DNA of 64,000 nucleotides. Source: 66-474 sp040255405 (GTDB lineage: Bacteria; Pseudomonadota; Gammaproteobacteria; Xanthomonadales; Rhodanobacteraceae). The stretch's first letter is position 1, and every line of letters begins with the position of its first letter. Made by a program: the position numbers and the translations under genes. The stretch spans positions 1 to 64,000 of the forward strand of contig JBDZUX010000012.1 in the NCBI GenBank assembly GCA_040255405.1. Direction: 5' to 3'. Shown one piece after another: positions 54,902-63,298 of this stretch. Below the pieces are notes generated by a model. The model was not told the DNA's origin. It did no database searches and worked only from the letters and a program-made list of their open reading frames with translations.

Positions 54902-54932
54902 TTGACCTTGCCCATGGGGCAGGCCCTAATCT
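54902..54932 (+). promoter_or_regulatory. MerR-type promoter with 19-bp spacer and dyad
   Basis: -35 TTGACC (54902-54907) and -10 TAATCT (54927-54932) are 19 bp apart, the overlong spacing that MerR regulators untwist. The spacer holds a dyad, CCTTGCCCATGGGGCAGG (54906-54923), with two mismatched pairs. It lies ten bases before the ATG of the MerR gene, so autoregulation is expected and the mRNA may be leaderless or nearly so. Confidence 0.75.
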
Positions 54933-54941
54933 TCGCAACCG

Positions 54942-55751
54942 ATGTCGAAGCCATCTGCCCCCGCGAAGTTCCTGCGCATCGGCCAGCTCGCCGCCCGCAG
55001 CGGCGTTTCGGCCAAGGCCCTGCGCCTGTACGAAGCCCGCGGCCTGCTGCGTCCGGATTTGCATTCCGAAAGCGGCTACCGCCTGTACGGCGCGCCCGCG
55101 CTCGCCCGCCTCAGCGAGATCGGCGTGTTGAAGCGCGCCGGCTTCACGCTGGCCGAGATCGGCAAGTTGCTCGAACGCAAAGGCTCGGCCGGGGCGCTGG
55201 TCGGGTTGCGCATCCTCGCCTTGCGGCGCGAAGTCCACGCCAAATCGCGGGCGCTGGCCGCGCTGGAGCGCGCATGGTGCGGGCTGGACTCGGCATCCAG
55301 TGATATCGACCAACTACTGGAGTACATCATGACGAACGAGAAACTGGACATGCACTTCGGCAAAGCCGAAATGGCGGAATTCAAGCGTCGTGCCGAGACG
55401 CTGGGCAAGCACTTCACGCCCGGGGAGCGCGAACGGATGCGCCGGCACGCCGAGGAACTCGGTGAATCGCGTGTGCAGCAAGCGAATGTTGCCTGGCCCA
55501 GGCTGATCGCCGAGGTACGCACCGCGATGGATACCGGCATTCCGCCTGGTGACCCGGCCGGCCAGGACATGGGCCGCCGTTGGCACGCCCTGATCCAGGC
55601 CTTCACGGGCGGCGACGCGGCGATCGGCCGCCGGATGAAGGAAGCCTATGACCGGGAGCCGCAGGTGATGGCCGCGCAGGGCATGGACCACGCGATGTTC
55701 GCCTACATCCGCGAGGCGATGCAGGCGGCGGGGCTGGTGTTGCCCGCGTGA
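54942..55751 (+). CDS. MerR family regulator with TipAS-type ligand domain
   Basis: A 269-residue transcription factor. Residues about 10-75 are the MerR winged helix (LRIGQLAARSGVSAKALRLY, then GLLRPDLHSESGYRLY), followed by the dimerisation coiled coil (about 80-125). The C-terminal region (about 140-260) has the TipAS/antibiotic-binding pattern KRRAETLGKHFTPGERERMR and QDMGRRWHALIQAF. TipA-type domains bind thiopeptides or other hydrophobic peptides and switch on resistance genes. There is no target gene next to it, so it may act elsewhere or mainly on itself. Confidence 0.88.
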   Translation: MSKPSAPAKFLRIGQLAARSGVSAKALRLYEARGLLRPDLHSESGYRLYGAPALARLSEIGVLKRAGFTLAEIGKLLERKGSAGALVGLRILALRREVHAKSRALAALERAWCGLDSASSDIDQLLEYIMTNEKLDMHFGKAEMAEFKRRAETLGKHFTPGERERMRRHAEELGESRVQQANVAWPRLIAEVRTAMDTGIPPGDPAGQDMGRRWHALIQAFTGGDAAIGRRMKEAYDREPQVMAAQGMDHAMFAYIREAMQAAGLVLPA

Positions 55752-55756
55752 AACCG

Positions 55757-55781
55757 ACGGGCGTCGCGAGACGCCCCGTCT
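55757..55781. terminator. Hairpin between convergent MerR and S9 peptidase genes
   Basis: Stem GACGGGCGTC/GACGCCCCGTC with a GCGA loop and one bulged base, between the stop codons of two convergent genes. The T runs are weak (TTT on the minus strand), so it may act as a terminator of low efficiency for both. Confidence 0.5.
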
Positions 55782-55785
55782 TGCG

Positions 55786-58266
55786 TCAGCGCTTGTCCTT
55801 CACGAAGCGCGTGAACAGCTCATGGATGCGCCGGTATTCGTCGTACCACGCGTCCGCATGTTCGAACGCGTGGCGTTCGGTCGGGTACAGCGAAATCCAG
55901 AAGTTCTTCTTGTGCAGCTCGACGAAGCGCTGGTAGAGCCGGATGGTGTCGCCCGGCATCACGTTGTTGTCGATCAGGCCGTGGTTCATCAGCAGCGGGT
56001 CCTGGAGGTTCTTCGCGTATTCGATCGGCGAGGAAATCCTGTACGCCTCGGGATCGAGTTGCGGCGTGTTGAGGATGTCGGACGTGTAGCCGTCGTTGTA
56101 ACTGGTCCAGTCCGCCACCGCGCGTTGCGCCGCGCCGGCCGCGAACTCGCCCGGCGCGCGCAGCAGGGCCATCTCGGTCATGAAGCCGCCGTACGAACCG
56201 CCGTAGATGCCGACGCGGCCCGGATCGACGTGGTGGTGCTTGACGAGCCAAGCCTTGCCGTCCAGCAGGTCTTCGAGTTCCGGGTGGCCCATCCGCCGGT
56301 AGATCGCGTCGCGCCAGTCGCGGCCGTAGCCGGCCGATCCGCGGTAGTCCATGTCCAGCACCACGTACCCTTCCTGGGTCAGCAGGTTGTTGAACATCTG
56401 TTCGCGAAAGTAATACGACCAGTTCTTAGAGACGTCCTGCAGGTAACCCGCGCCGTGCACGAAGAACACCGCCGGGTGCGTGTGCGAAGTGTCGTGCATA
56501 TCCTCCAGACTGGCGGGTTTGTAGAACTTGGCCCAGATGCCGAAGTTGCCATGGCTGCTCGGCACTTTCACGAACTCCGGTTGTACCCATGTCGAAGCCA
56601 GCGCCTTGTATTGGGGCGTGCGGGTGTCGGTGAGTTCATGCTCGCCGGAGCCGTCCACGTTCACCACCGCAAGCTGCGGCGGGATGTACGCGCTGGAATG
56701 CAGCACCGCGAGCTTGCTGCCGTCCGGTGAAAGCTCGAATCCGTCCACGCCCTCGAAGCGCGTCACCTGGTCCAGCGCGCCGCCCGCGACCGGCACGCGG
56801 TACACGTCATAGGCATACGGCGCCTGCTTGTTCGAGCGCACGTAAAACCACTTGCCATCGGGCGACAGCACCGGCGTCGAAACCTCGTAGCCGCTGCCGG
56901 TCAGCGCACGCGCCTTGCCGTCCAGCGGTTTGACGAACAACCGCGCGTAACCGGAGGCTTCCGATTCGAACCACAGGGTGTGGTTGTCGGGAAGCCAACC
57001 GAGGTCGTTGAAGCTCCAGTTGATCCAGGCGGGATCGGTCAGGCGATCCTGCGTCACCAGCGTGTGGTTCGCGAAATCGACCGAGGTGATCCAGCGGTCC
57101 TTGTGGTCGTTCGCAACCAGCTCCACCGCGAGTTGGTCGCCATCCGGACTCCACACGATCGCGGGCACACCCGATTCGCCCACCGCGACGAAGTTGACCG
57201 ACACGGCCCGCGTCTTCGGCGCCGCGAGGGCCTCGGCTTCATCGGCGTGGCCTTCCTGCTTCAGCTCGGCGATGCGCTGGGTGCGCAGGGCGTGCAGCGG
57301 ATCGTCGTGGATGCCGGGCAGGCCGTCCAGCGACAATGGATATTGCTTGTGCTGCTGCAGGTCCAGCAGCAGCAACGATTGCGGCGCCGGATCGTTGTGG
57401 CCGACGTAGGTGCGTGCGGGTTCGGTTTCGGGATAGCCTGAATCATTGACGTAGTGCACCACCACCGGGCGCTTGCCGCGCTGGTGGTTCTCAGGGCGCG
57501 TCACCACCAGCATCCAGCGTGCGTTCGGCGACAGCGACGTCATCGCCACGTGCACCTTGTCGCCGAGGTAAAACGGCGCCGGCGCACGCGCCGGATTTTC
57601 CGCATCCAGCTGGTCGTCGCGCTCGCGCACCGCATCCTTGTCGGCCCGGTCCGCGCGCAGGGTGGAAAACAGGCTGAGTTGCAGGCGTTCCATCTGGTCG
57701 GGCTTGGCTGCGTCCGGATCGTTTTCGGTTTTCAGCGCCGCCGCCGGCGCGACCACGCCGGTCGCGGCATTCCACACGTACCAGCCTTCGCCCTGGTTCC
57801 AGCTCACGAACTTGCCGTCCGCGGAAATCTGCAAGCCGGATTTGCTGTCGCTGTCGCGGGTGAGCTGGCGCGTGGCGCCGGTCGCGATGTCGCGCACGAA
57901 CACGTCGCCGTGGCGCAGGAACGCCGCGCGATCGCGCGCATGATCGAATACGGCAGGGCCATCGGCGCGTGCGAGTTCGGCGTCGCTCAACCTCGCGGGT
58001 GCGCCGCCGCTGGCGGCGACGCGATGGAGATCCCGGATCGACGTATCTTTGCGTTTCAGCTCGAAGTAGATGTCGCGGCCATCGACGCTCCAGTAGGCGT
58101 CCTCGACCGGCGGTCCGATCCAGTCCGGATCGGCCATGATCTGATCGAGGCTGAGTTTTTGAATCGCGCCCGGCGCGGCCGCATGCGACATGTCCTGTGG
58201 CGCGGCGGCGAGGGCGCCCCCACTCACCAGCAGGCAAACCAGACCGGCAACGGCGATGCGATTCAT
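55786..58266 (-). CDS. Secreted S9 family peptidase (DPP-IV/acylaminoacyl type)
   Basis: An 826-residue exported serine peptidase. The start ATG 58266 gives a signal peptide (NRIAVAGLVCLLVSGGALA); a longer reading upstream crosses a divergent gene and is rejected. The propeller domain extends to about 560. The hydrolase domain has Ser in YGGSYGGFMTEMA (about 660), Asp in GLIDNNVMPGD (about 740) and His in ERHAFEHAD (about 790). DPP-IV-like enzymes clip dipeptides from periplasmic peptides. Confidence 0.9.
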   Translation of the reverse strand: MNRIAVAGLVCLLVSGGALAAAPQDMSHAAAPGAIQKLSLDQIMADPDWIGPPVEDAYWSVDGRDIYFELKRKDTSIRDLHRVAASGGAPARLSDAELARADGPAVFDHARDRAAFLRHGDVFVRDIATGATRQLTRDSDSKSGLQISADGKFVSWNQGEGWYVWNAATGVVAPAAALKTENDPDAAKPDQMERLQLSLFSTLRADRADKDAVRERDDQLDAENPARAPAPFYLGDKVHVAMTSLSPNARWMLVVTRPENHQRGKRPVVVHYVNDSGYPETEPARTYVGHNDPAPQSLLLLDLQQHKQYPLSLDGLPGIHDDPLHALRTQRIAELKQEGHADEAEALAAPKTRAVSVNFVAVGESGVPAIVWSPDGDQLAVELVANDHKDRWITSVDFANHTLVTQDRLTDPAWINWSFNDLGWLPDNHTLWFESEASGYARLFVKPLDGKARALTGSGYEVSTPVLSPDGKWFYVRSNKQAPYAYDVYRVPVAGGALDQVTRFEGVDGFELSPDGSKLAVLHSSAYIPPQLAVVNVDGSGEHELTDTRTPQYKALASTWVQPEFVKVPSSHGNFGIWAKFYKPASLEDMHDTSHTHPAVFFVHGAGYLQDVSKNWSYYFREQMFNNLLTQEGYVVLDMDYRGSAGYGRDWRDAIYRRMGHPELEDLLDGKAWLVKHHHVDPGRVGIYGGSYGGFMTEMALLRAPGEFAAGAAQRAVADWTSYNDGYTSDILNTPQLDPEAYRISSPIEYAKNLQDPLLMNHGLIDNNVMPGDTIRLYQRFVELHKKNFWISLYPTERHAFEHADAWYDEYRRIHELFTRFVKDKR

Positions 58267-58404
58267 GGACGGGGCCCCAAGCAAAAACCCGGAGCGTACC
58301 CATGCGTCGCGCGGCGGCGCAAGCGCCGGAAGTACCGGTCGTGTGCGAAGCTCGCGGCGGGGCGCTAACCTGCACGGGTCGCCACCGCGTCCGGGAGTTC
58401 GACC

Positions 58405-60609
58405 ATGCCTGTCCTTCGTGTGCCAGCTGGTTTCCTGCTCGGCTTTCTTTCCCTGGCGGCGGTGGCGCAAACGGCTCCGCCGGCCACCAGCGCGGGGCTC
58501 GGCTACGCGTTGATCGACACGCGGCACGAGGTACCCCCGATGCCCCCGTCCACCCTGAAGCACGACGTCTCCGAAACGTTCTTCGGCAGCGTGGTACACG
58601 ATCCTTATCGCTGGCTGGAAGACGCCGACGCGCCTTCGGTGAAGCAATGGATCGCGGCGCAGAATGCCTACACCGAGAAGGTGATGGACAGTTTCAAGGA
58701 CCGCAAGGTCATCGCGAAACGTGTGGGCGAACTGGCGCTCACCTCCACCCAGCAATTTGATCCGGAAATCGTCGGCGACACGCTGTTCTACATGCGCCAG
58801 ACGCCGCCGCAACCGCAGGCGGTGCTGGTCGCGCAGGCGTGGCCGAACGGGAAGGCGCGGGTGCTGGTGGACCCGAATGGTGCGAACGGCAGCGTCGCGA
58901 TCACCGGCTACTGGCCATCGCACGATGGCAAGTACGTGGCCTATGGGATGGCCGAAGGCGGCAACGAGGAAACCACGATCCGTTTCATCGAGGTCGCGAC
59001 CGGCAAGACCCTGCCGGATGCCCTGCCGCACGCGGGCGGCGGCACCACGCCGCAGGCGCTGGTGTGGGACGCCGACGGCCAGGGCGTCACCTACGTGCGG
59101 TTGCCTTCCGGCGTGCCGGTCGAGCAGTCGCAGTTCCATGCGGCGCTGTATCACCACGCGCTGGGCGGTGATGCCGGGGGTGACACACTGGAATTCGGCA
59201 AGGGCTTGTCGAAGGTGGCCGAGTACACGCTGCTCGGCTCGGCCGATGGCCGGCATGCCGCCGCGCTAATGCACGCGGGCGACGGCGCGCCCGATGCGGT
59301 GTATCTGCGAAGCGGCGGCGCTCCGTGGAAACTGGCGCTCGGCACCGAGGCCAACGTGCGTGCCGCCTCGGGCATCAACCAGGGTGCGGCGTGGGATGGC
59401 GATCGCTTGCTGGTGATCGCGTACCAGGACGCGCCGCGCGGCAAGCTGCTGGCCCTGGACGCAAACGGCAAGCCGGAGTTGCTGGTGCCGGAATTGCAAG
59501 GCAACTGGGCGATGCATTCGGTGGCGCCGGTCAAGGGCGGCTTCCTGATCACCGAAGTGCGCGGACCGGATTGGCGCGTGCAGTTCTACAACGCCGAGGG
59601 CGGATTCATCCGCACGGTGGGCCTGCCGGAAACCGGCATCGGTGTCGGCACGATCGCGAGCAGCGCGGATTCCCGACAAGCGCTGATCACCTATTCCGGC
59701 TGGACGATGCCAATGCGTTGGGTGGAATACGACGCGGCGCTCGACACCTCGAAGGTGGTCTTCGAAGTCAAACCGGCAGCGGATTATTCGAACGTCGTCG
59801 CGCATCGGTTGGACGCGACCTCCCAGGACGGCAGCAAGATTCCGGTCACCGTGATTGCCATGAAGGGCGTGACGCCCAATGGCGCACGCCCGACCATCCT
59901 CTACGGCTATGGCGGTTTCGGCATCACCACCGCGCCGCGCTTCCTCGGTTCGACATTGGCCTGGCTGGAGCGCGGCGGCGTGTACGCGGTTGCGAACATC
60001 CGCGGCGGCGGCGAGTACGGCGAGGGCTGGCACGCGGCCGGCATGCTGTCGAAGAAGCAGAACGTCTTCGATGATTTTCACGCGGCCGCCCGGGCGCTGG
60101 TGCAGCAGCATTGGACCGACACCGCGCACCTCGGGATCATGGGCGGGTCGAACGGTGGCCTGCTGATGGGCGCGGCGTTGACCCAGCATCCATCCGAATA
60201 TCGCGCGGTGGTATCGCTGGTCGGCATCTACGACATGTTGCGCGTCGAACTGTGGCCGAACGGGCAATACAACATTTCGGAATACGGCACGGTCACGCAG
60301 CAACCGGACTTCGAATGGCTGCGCGCCTATTCGCCGCTGCAGAACGTGAAGCCCGGTACCGCGTACCCGGCGGTGCTGCTGATTACCGGCGTCAACGATC
60401 CGCGGGTCGCGCCCTGGCAATCGCGGAAGTTTGCGGCAGCACTGCAGGCGGCCAACACCTCGAAACATCCGATCCTGCTGCTGACGCGGGTGAATGAAGG
60501 CCACGGCGTCACCGCTTCATTCAGCCAGCGGGTCGGCAACGCGGCGGCCGCGCTGTCGTTCTTTGCCGAGGAACTGGGGCTGGGCAGCAAGGCGGAGGCT
60601 GCCCGGTGA
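58405..60609 (+). CDS. Prolyl oligopeptidase family S9A peptidase, secreted
   Basis: A 734-residue prolyl oligopeptidase with a signal peptide (LRVPAGFLLGFLSLAAVAQ). The N-terminal DPYRWLEDADAPSVKQWIAA is the POP signature that begins the family. The seven-bladed propeller is followed by the hydrolase domain with Ser in IMGGSNGGLLMGA (about 590), Asp in GVNDPRVAPWQ (about 665) and His in NEGHGVTASF (about 700). It cleaves after proline in small peptides. Its stop overlaps the carboxylesterase start (GTGA). Confidence 0.93.
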   Translation: MPVLRVPAGFLLGFLSLAAVAQTAPPATSAGLGYALIDTRHEVPPMPPSTLKHDVSETFFGSVVHDPYRWLEDADAPSVKQWIAAQNAYTEKVMDSFKDRKVIAKRVGELALTSTQQFDPEIVGDTLFYMRQTPPQPQAVLVAQAWPNGKARVLVDPNGANGSVAITGYWPSHDGKYVAYGMAEGGNEETTIRFIEVATGKTLPDALPHAGGGTTPQALVWDADGQGVTYVRLPSGVPVEQSQFHAALYHHALGGDAGGDTLEFGKGLSKVAEYTLLGSADGRHAAALMHAGDGAPDAVYLRSGGAPWKLALGTEANVRAASGINQGAAWDGDRLLVIAYQDAPRGKLLALDANGKPELLVPELQGNWAMHSVAPVKGGFLITEVRGPDWRVQFYNAEGGFIRTVGLPETGIGVGTIASSADSRQALITYSGWTMPMRWVEYDAALDTSKVVFEVKPAADYSNVVAHRLDATSQDGSKIPVTVIAMKGVTPNGARPTILYGYGGFGITTAPRFLGSTLAWLERGGVYAVANIRGGGEYGEGWHAAGMLSKKQNVFDDFHAAARALVQQHWTDTAHLGIMGGSNGGLLMGAALTQHPSEYRAVVSLVGIYDMLRVELWPNGQYNISEYGTVTQQPDFEWLRAYSPLQNVKPGTAYPAVLLITGVNDPRVAPWQSRKFAAALQAANTSKHPILLLTRVNEGHGVTASFSQRVGNAAAALSFFAEELGLGSKAEAAR

Positions 60610-61280
60610 CATTGGAATGCGTGGAGGTCGAAACCGCGCCGCAACCGCGGCACGCGGTGATCTGGCTGCATGGCCTGGGCGCCGACGGGCATGATTTCAA
60701 ACCGATCGTGCCGCAGCTGGTGCGGCCGGGGTGGCCGGCACTGCGGTTCGTGTTTCCGCACGCACCGGTCCAGGCGATCACGCTCAACAATGGCCTGCCG
60801 ATGCGCGCGTGGTACGACGTCGCGGGCTTCGACCTGTCGCAACGGCAGGACGAATCCGGCATCCGCACGTCGATCGCCGCGGTCGACGCCCTGATCGCGC
60901 GCGAAGTCGAACGTGGCGTGCCGGTATCGAACATCGTGCTGATCGGGTTTTCGCAGGGCGGCGCGGTCGCGCTGGCGGCGGGCCTTCGCCACGCGCAAAG
61001 CCTTGCCGGCATCGCCGCGTTGTCCACGTATCTTCCGATCGCCGATCGCACCGCCGACGAGCGCCACGCGGCCAACGCGGCGACGCCGATCTTCATGGCG
61101 CATGGCGCGTTCGACCCGGTCGTGCCGCAGGTGCTGGGCGAACGCTCGCGCGACCAGTTGCGCGCGTGGGGATTCACGGTCGAGTGGCACAGCTACCCGA
61201 TGGCCCATCAGGTGTGCCCGCTGGAGATCGAGGACCTCGCCGGGTTCATGACCGCCATCCTCGGGGATGCTGACCGATGA
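60606..61280 (+). CDS. Carboxylesterase/phospholipase-like alpha/beta hydrolase
   Basis: A 224-residue hydrolase of the acyl-protein thioesterase/carboxylesterase group. It starts at GTG overlapping the POP stop by 4 nt. HAVIWLHGLGADGHDF gives the oxyanion loop near 20, Ser is in VLIGFSQGGAVALAAG near 120, Asp is in HGAFDPVVP near 167 and His in SYPMAHQVCPLE near 198. It prefers short acyl esters. It is translationally coupled to both the peptidase upstream and the histidine kinase downstream. Confidence 0.9.
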   Translation: MTLECVEVETAPQPRHAVIWLHGLGADGHDFKPIVPQLVRPGWPALRFVFPHAPVQAITLNNGLPMRAWYDVAGFDLSQRQDESGIRTSIAAVDALIAREVERGVPVSNIVLIGFSQGGAVALAAGLRHAQSLAGIAALSTYLPIADRTADERHAANAATPIFMAHGAFDPVVPQVLGERSRDQLRAWGFTVEWHSYPMAHQVCPLEIEDLAGFMTAILGDADR

Positions 61281-62413
61281 CCGACACTGCGCACAGAGCC
61301 ACTGTGGTCGAAAGCCGGACCAGGGAGGCCCGTTCCGGTCCCTCATGGTTGGGCAGGGTCATGCGTGCCAGCCGATCCGACGATGCCGCGATCACGGACG
61401 ATCACACTATCGCCCTGCCGGACTTCTGCTCGCTGGCCTCGGTGTTCACACTGGTGGTGGTGGCGGAGCTCGTCGTGGTGATCGATGCGATGGCGCCGGA
61501 CGCGCGCTTGGACTGGCGCGGGTTTTCGACGGCGACGCTTTTCGTCGTGTGGCTGGCCTTGCTGGCGTCGTTGTTGTTGTGCCGCCTGACGCCCCTGTTG
61601 ACCCGACGGCCGCGCGCGGGTGCGTGGGCGTTGGCATGGTGTGCGCTGGTGGTACTGGTCGCCACGGCCAGTGCAATGGTTGCGTGGCTCGACCGTGCAC
61701 TGGCCACCCACCTGACGCCCGCGTCCGCGCTGCGCTTTGTTGTCGGCAACACCGTGCTGGCGGCGCTGCTGGGCGCCGCGCTGCTGCGTTATTTTTATGT
61801 GCTGGCGGCGTGGCGCGCACGGCTTGCCGCAGTCGCGCGCGCGCAGTTCGATGCGTTGCAGGCGCGCATCCGCCCGCATTTCCTGTACAACAGCATGAAC
61901 ACGGTCGCGGCGCTGGTGCGGGTCGATCCCGACGCCGCGGAGCGCACCGTCGAGGATCTTTCCGAATTGTTCCGCGCCTCGCTGGGCGCATCCGACAAGC
62001 CGAGCACGCTGGGTGCGGAACTCACGCTGATCGATCGCTATCTCGCCATCGAACAACTGCGTCTTGGCGAGCGGCTGAAGGTGCAGCGCGAGCTTGACGA
62101 CTTGCCTGTCGACCTCGGGATGCCCGCATTGCTGTTGCAACCGCTGGTCGAGAACGCGGTTTACCATGGCATCCAGCCACGCCGCGAGGGCGGCACGCTG
62201 CGGATCGCGGGCCATCGCGTGGGTGGCGGTATCGAAATCGAAATCTCGAACCCGTTGCCCGACACGGCGTCGGCGCCGCGCAGCGGCCACGGCCTCGACA
62301 ACGTGCGCCGCCGGATTGCCTTTCATTTCGGCGAACGCGGCGCCGTGCAGGTGCGCAGCGAGGGCGGCGTGTTCCGGGTCAGTGTGAGGTTGCCGGATGT
62401 GCCGCAGCCTTGA
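61277..62413 (+). CDS. LytS/AlgZ-type sensor histidine kinase
   Basis: A 378-residue membrane sensor. Four to five N-terminal helices (about 55-185) are followed by the LytS-family kinase core with the phosphorylated histidine in RIRPHFLYNSMNTVAALV (about 199). The ATP-binding LVENAVYHGIQPRREGG (about 294) and GHGLDNVRRRI motifs follow. There is no PAS or HAMP domain. The gene overlaps the esterase stop (ATGA) and precedes an AlgR-type regulator by 87 nt, so they form a pair. Confidence 0.93.
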   Translation: MTDTAHRATVVESRTREARSGPSWLGRVMRASRSDDAAITDDHTIALPDFCSLASVFTLVVVAELVVVIDAMAPDARLDWRGFSTATLFVVWLALLASLLLCRLTPLLTRRPRAGAWALAWCALVVLVATASAMVAWLDRALATHLTPASALRFVVGNTVLAALLGAALLRYFYVLAAWRARLAAVARAQFDALQARIRPHFLYNSMNTVAALVRVDPDAAERTVEDLSELFRASLGASDKPSTLGAELTLIDRYLAIEQLRLGERLKVQRELDDLPVDLGMPALLLQPLVENAVYHGIQPRREGGTLRIAGHRVGGGIEIEISNPLPDTASAPRSGHGLDNVRRRIAFHFGERGAVQVRSEGGVFRVSVRLPDVPQP

Positions 62414-62500
62414 GCCGGACGCGTTCGCTGCGCATGAAACGGAGGGCAAGGGGCAGGTGGAAATGTTTCACGAATATCGCTGGCAGCGGGCCACCGGATC

Positions 62501-63205
62501 ATGCGGATAGTCATCGTTGACGACGAGCCCCTGGCGCGCGCACGGCTTGCGGCATTGCTGCGTGAATGCGACGGTGCGGAAGTCATCGCCAGCGTCGGCG
62601 ATGGCGATGCGGCGCTCGCGGCGTGCGCGCAATGGCGTCCCGATCTGCTGTTGCTGGACATTGCGATGCCGGGGCTCGACGGCCTCGGCGTGGCGCGCCG
62701 CCTTGCGGCCCTGCCCGACCCCCCGCAACTGGTGTTCTGCACGGCTTACGAGCAGCATGCGTTGCAGGCGTACGAATTGCGCGCCGCCGATTATCTTCTG
62801 AAACCCGTGCGCAGCGAACGCCTCCGCGAGGCGTTGGTGCGCGCCGAGGCGCTGCGGCGTCGCGCATCGGCATCGGCACCGACGCTGCTGGCGCAAGTGC
62901 ATGGCGCGCCGGTGCGGATACCGTTGGCAGACGTGCTGTACCTGACCGCCGACGACAAGTACGTCACCGTGCATCGCGATGCCGGCGACGTGCTGATCGA
63001 ACAGTCCCTCAAGGCCATCGAAGAAGCGATGCCCGAACGGTTCGTGCGCGTGCACCGCGCCTGCCTGATTCCGGTGGAACGCCTGCTGGGCCTGCGCCGC
63101 GAAGCCGACGGCACCGTGTGCGCGATGATCGCGGGCAGCGACGCCACGCCGGAAGTCAGCCGGCGCAACCTCGCAGCGGTGCGCAAGTTGTTGCGCGGCG
63201 GGTGA
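62501..63205 (+). CDS. LytTR response regulator (AlgR-like)
   Basis: A 234-residue regulator: receiver domain with phospho-acceptor Asp in LLLLDIAMPGLDGLGVARRL (about 54), acidic pocket IVDDEP at the start and the conserved Lys in LLKPVRSERLREAL (about 104), then a C-terminal LytTR DNA-binding domain (TADDKYVTVHRDAGDVLIEQ, RVHRACLIPVERLLGL). AlgR-type pairs control exopolysaccharide and motility genes in pseudomonads; a link to the nearby polysaccharide cluster is possible but not shown. Confidence 0.93.
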   Translation: MRIVIVDDEPLARARLAALLRECDGAEVIASVGDGDAALAACAQWRPDLLLLDIAMPGLDGLGVARRLAALPDPPQLVFCTAYEQHALQAYELRAADYLLKPVRSERLREALVRAEALRRRASASAPTLLAQVHGAPVRIPLADVLYLTADDKYVTVHRDAGDVLIEQSLKAIEEAMPERFVRVHRACLIPVERLLGLRREADGTVCAMIAGSDATPEVSRRNLAAVRKLLRGG

Positions 63206-63213
63206 CCAAACCA

Positions 63214-63298
63214 GAATCGAGAATGGAGAATCGGGAATCGCAAAAGCAGGGCCTCACCCGCTTTTGCTCTTCCGATTTCCGATTCCCGAATCCCGGCT
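63214..63298. repeat. Intergenic hairpin repeat (family A, copy 2) between algR-like and ampE
   Basis: Long imperfect hairpin of repeated GAATC units (63214-63240) and their complement (63272-63290), with an inner CAAAAGC/GCTTTTG stem. Its right end reads GGCTCTA, where CTA is the TAG stop codon of ampE, exactly as copy 1 (2827-2907) abuts atpH. It lies between convergent genes and could act as a transcription end. Confidence 0.6.

Noticed and set aside
55786..59256. Extended reading of the S9 peptidase to 1156 residues
   Set aside because: The extra N-terminus runs antisense to the divergent prolyl oligopeptidase gene, and a signal peptide starts cleanly at 58266.
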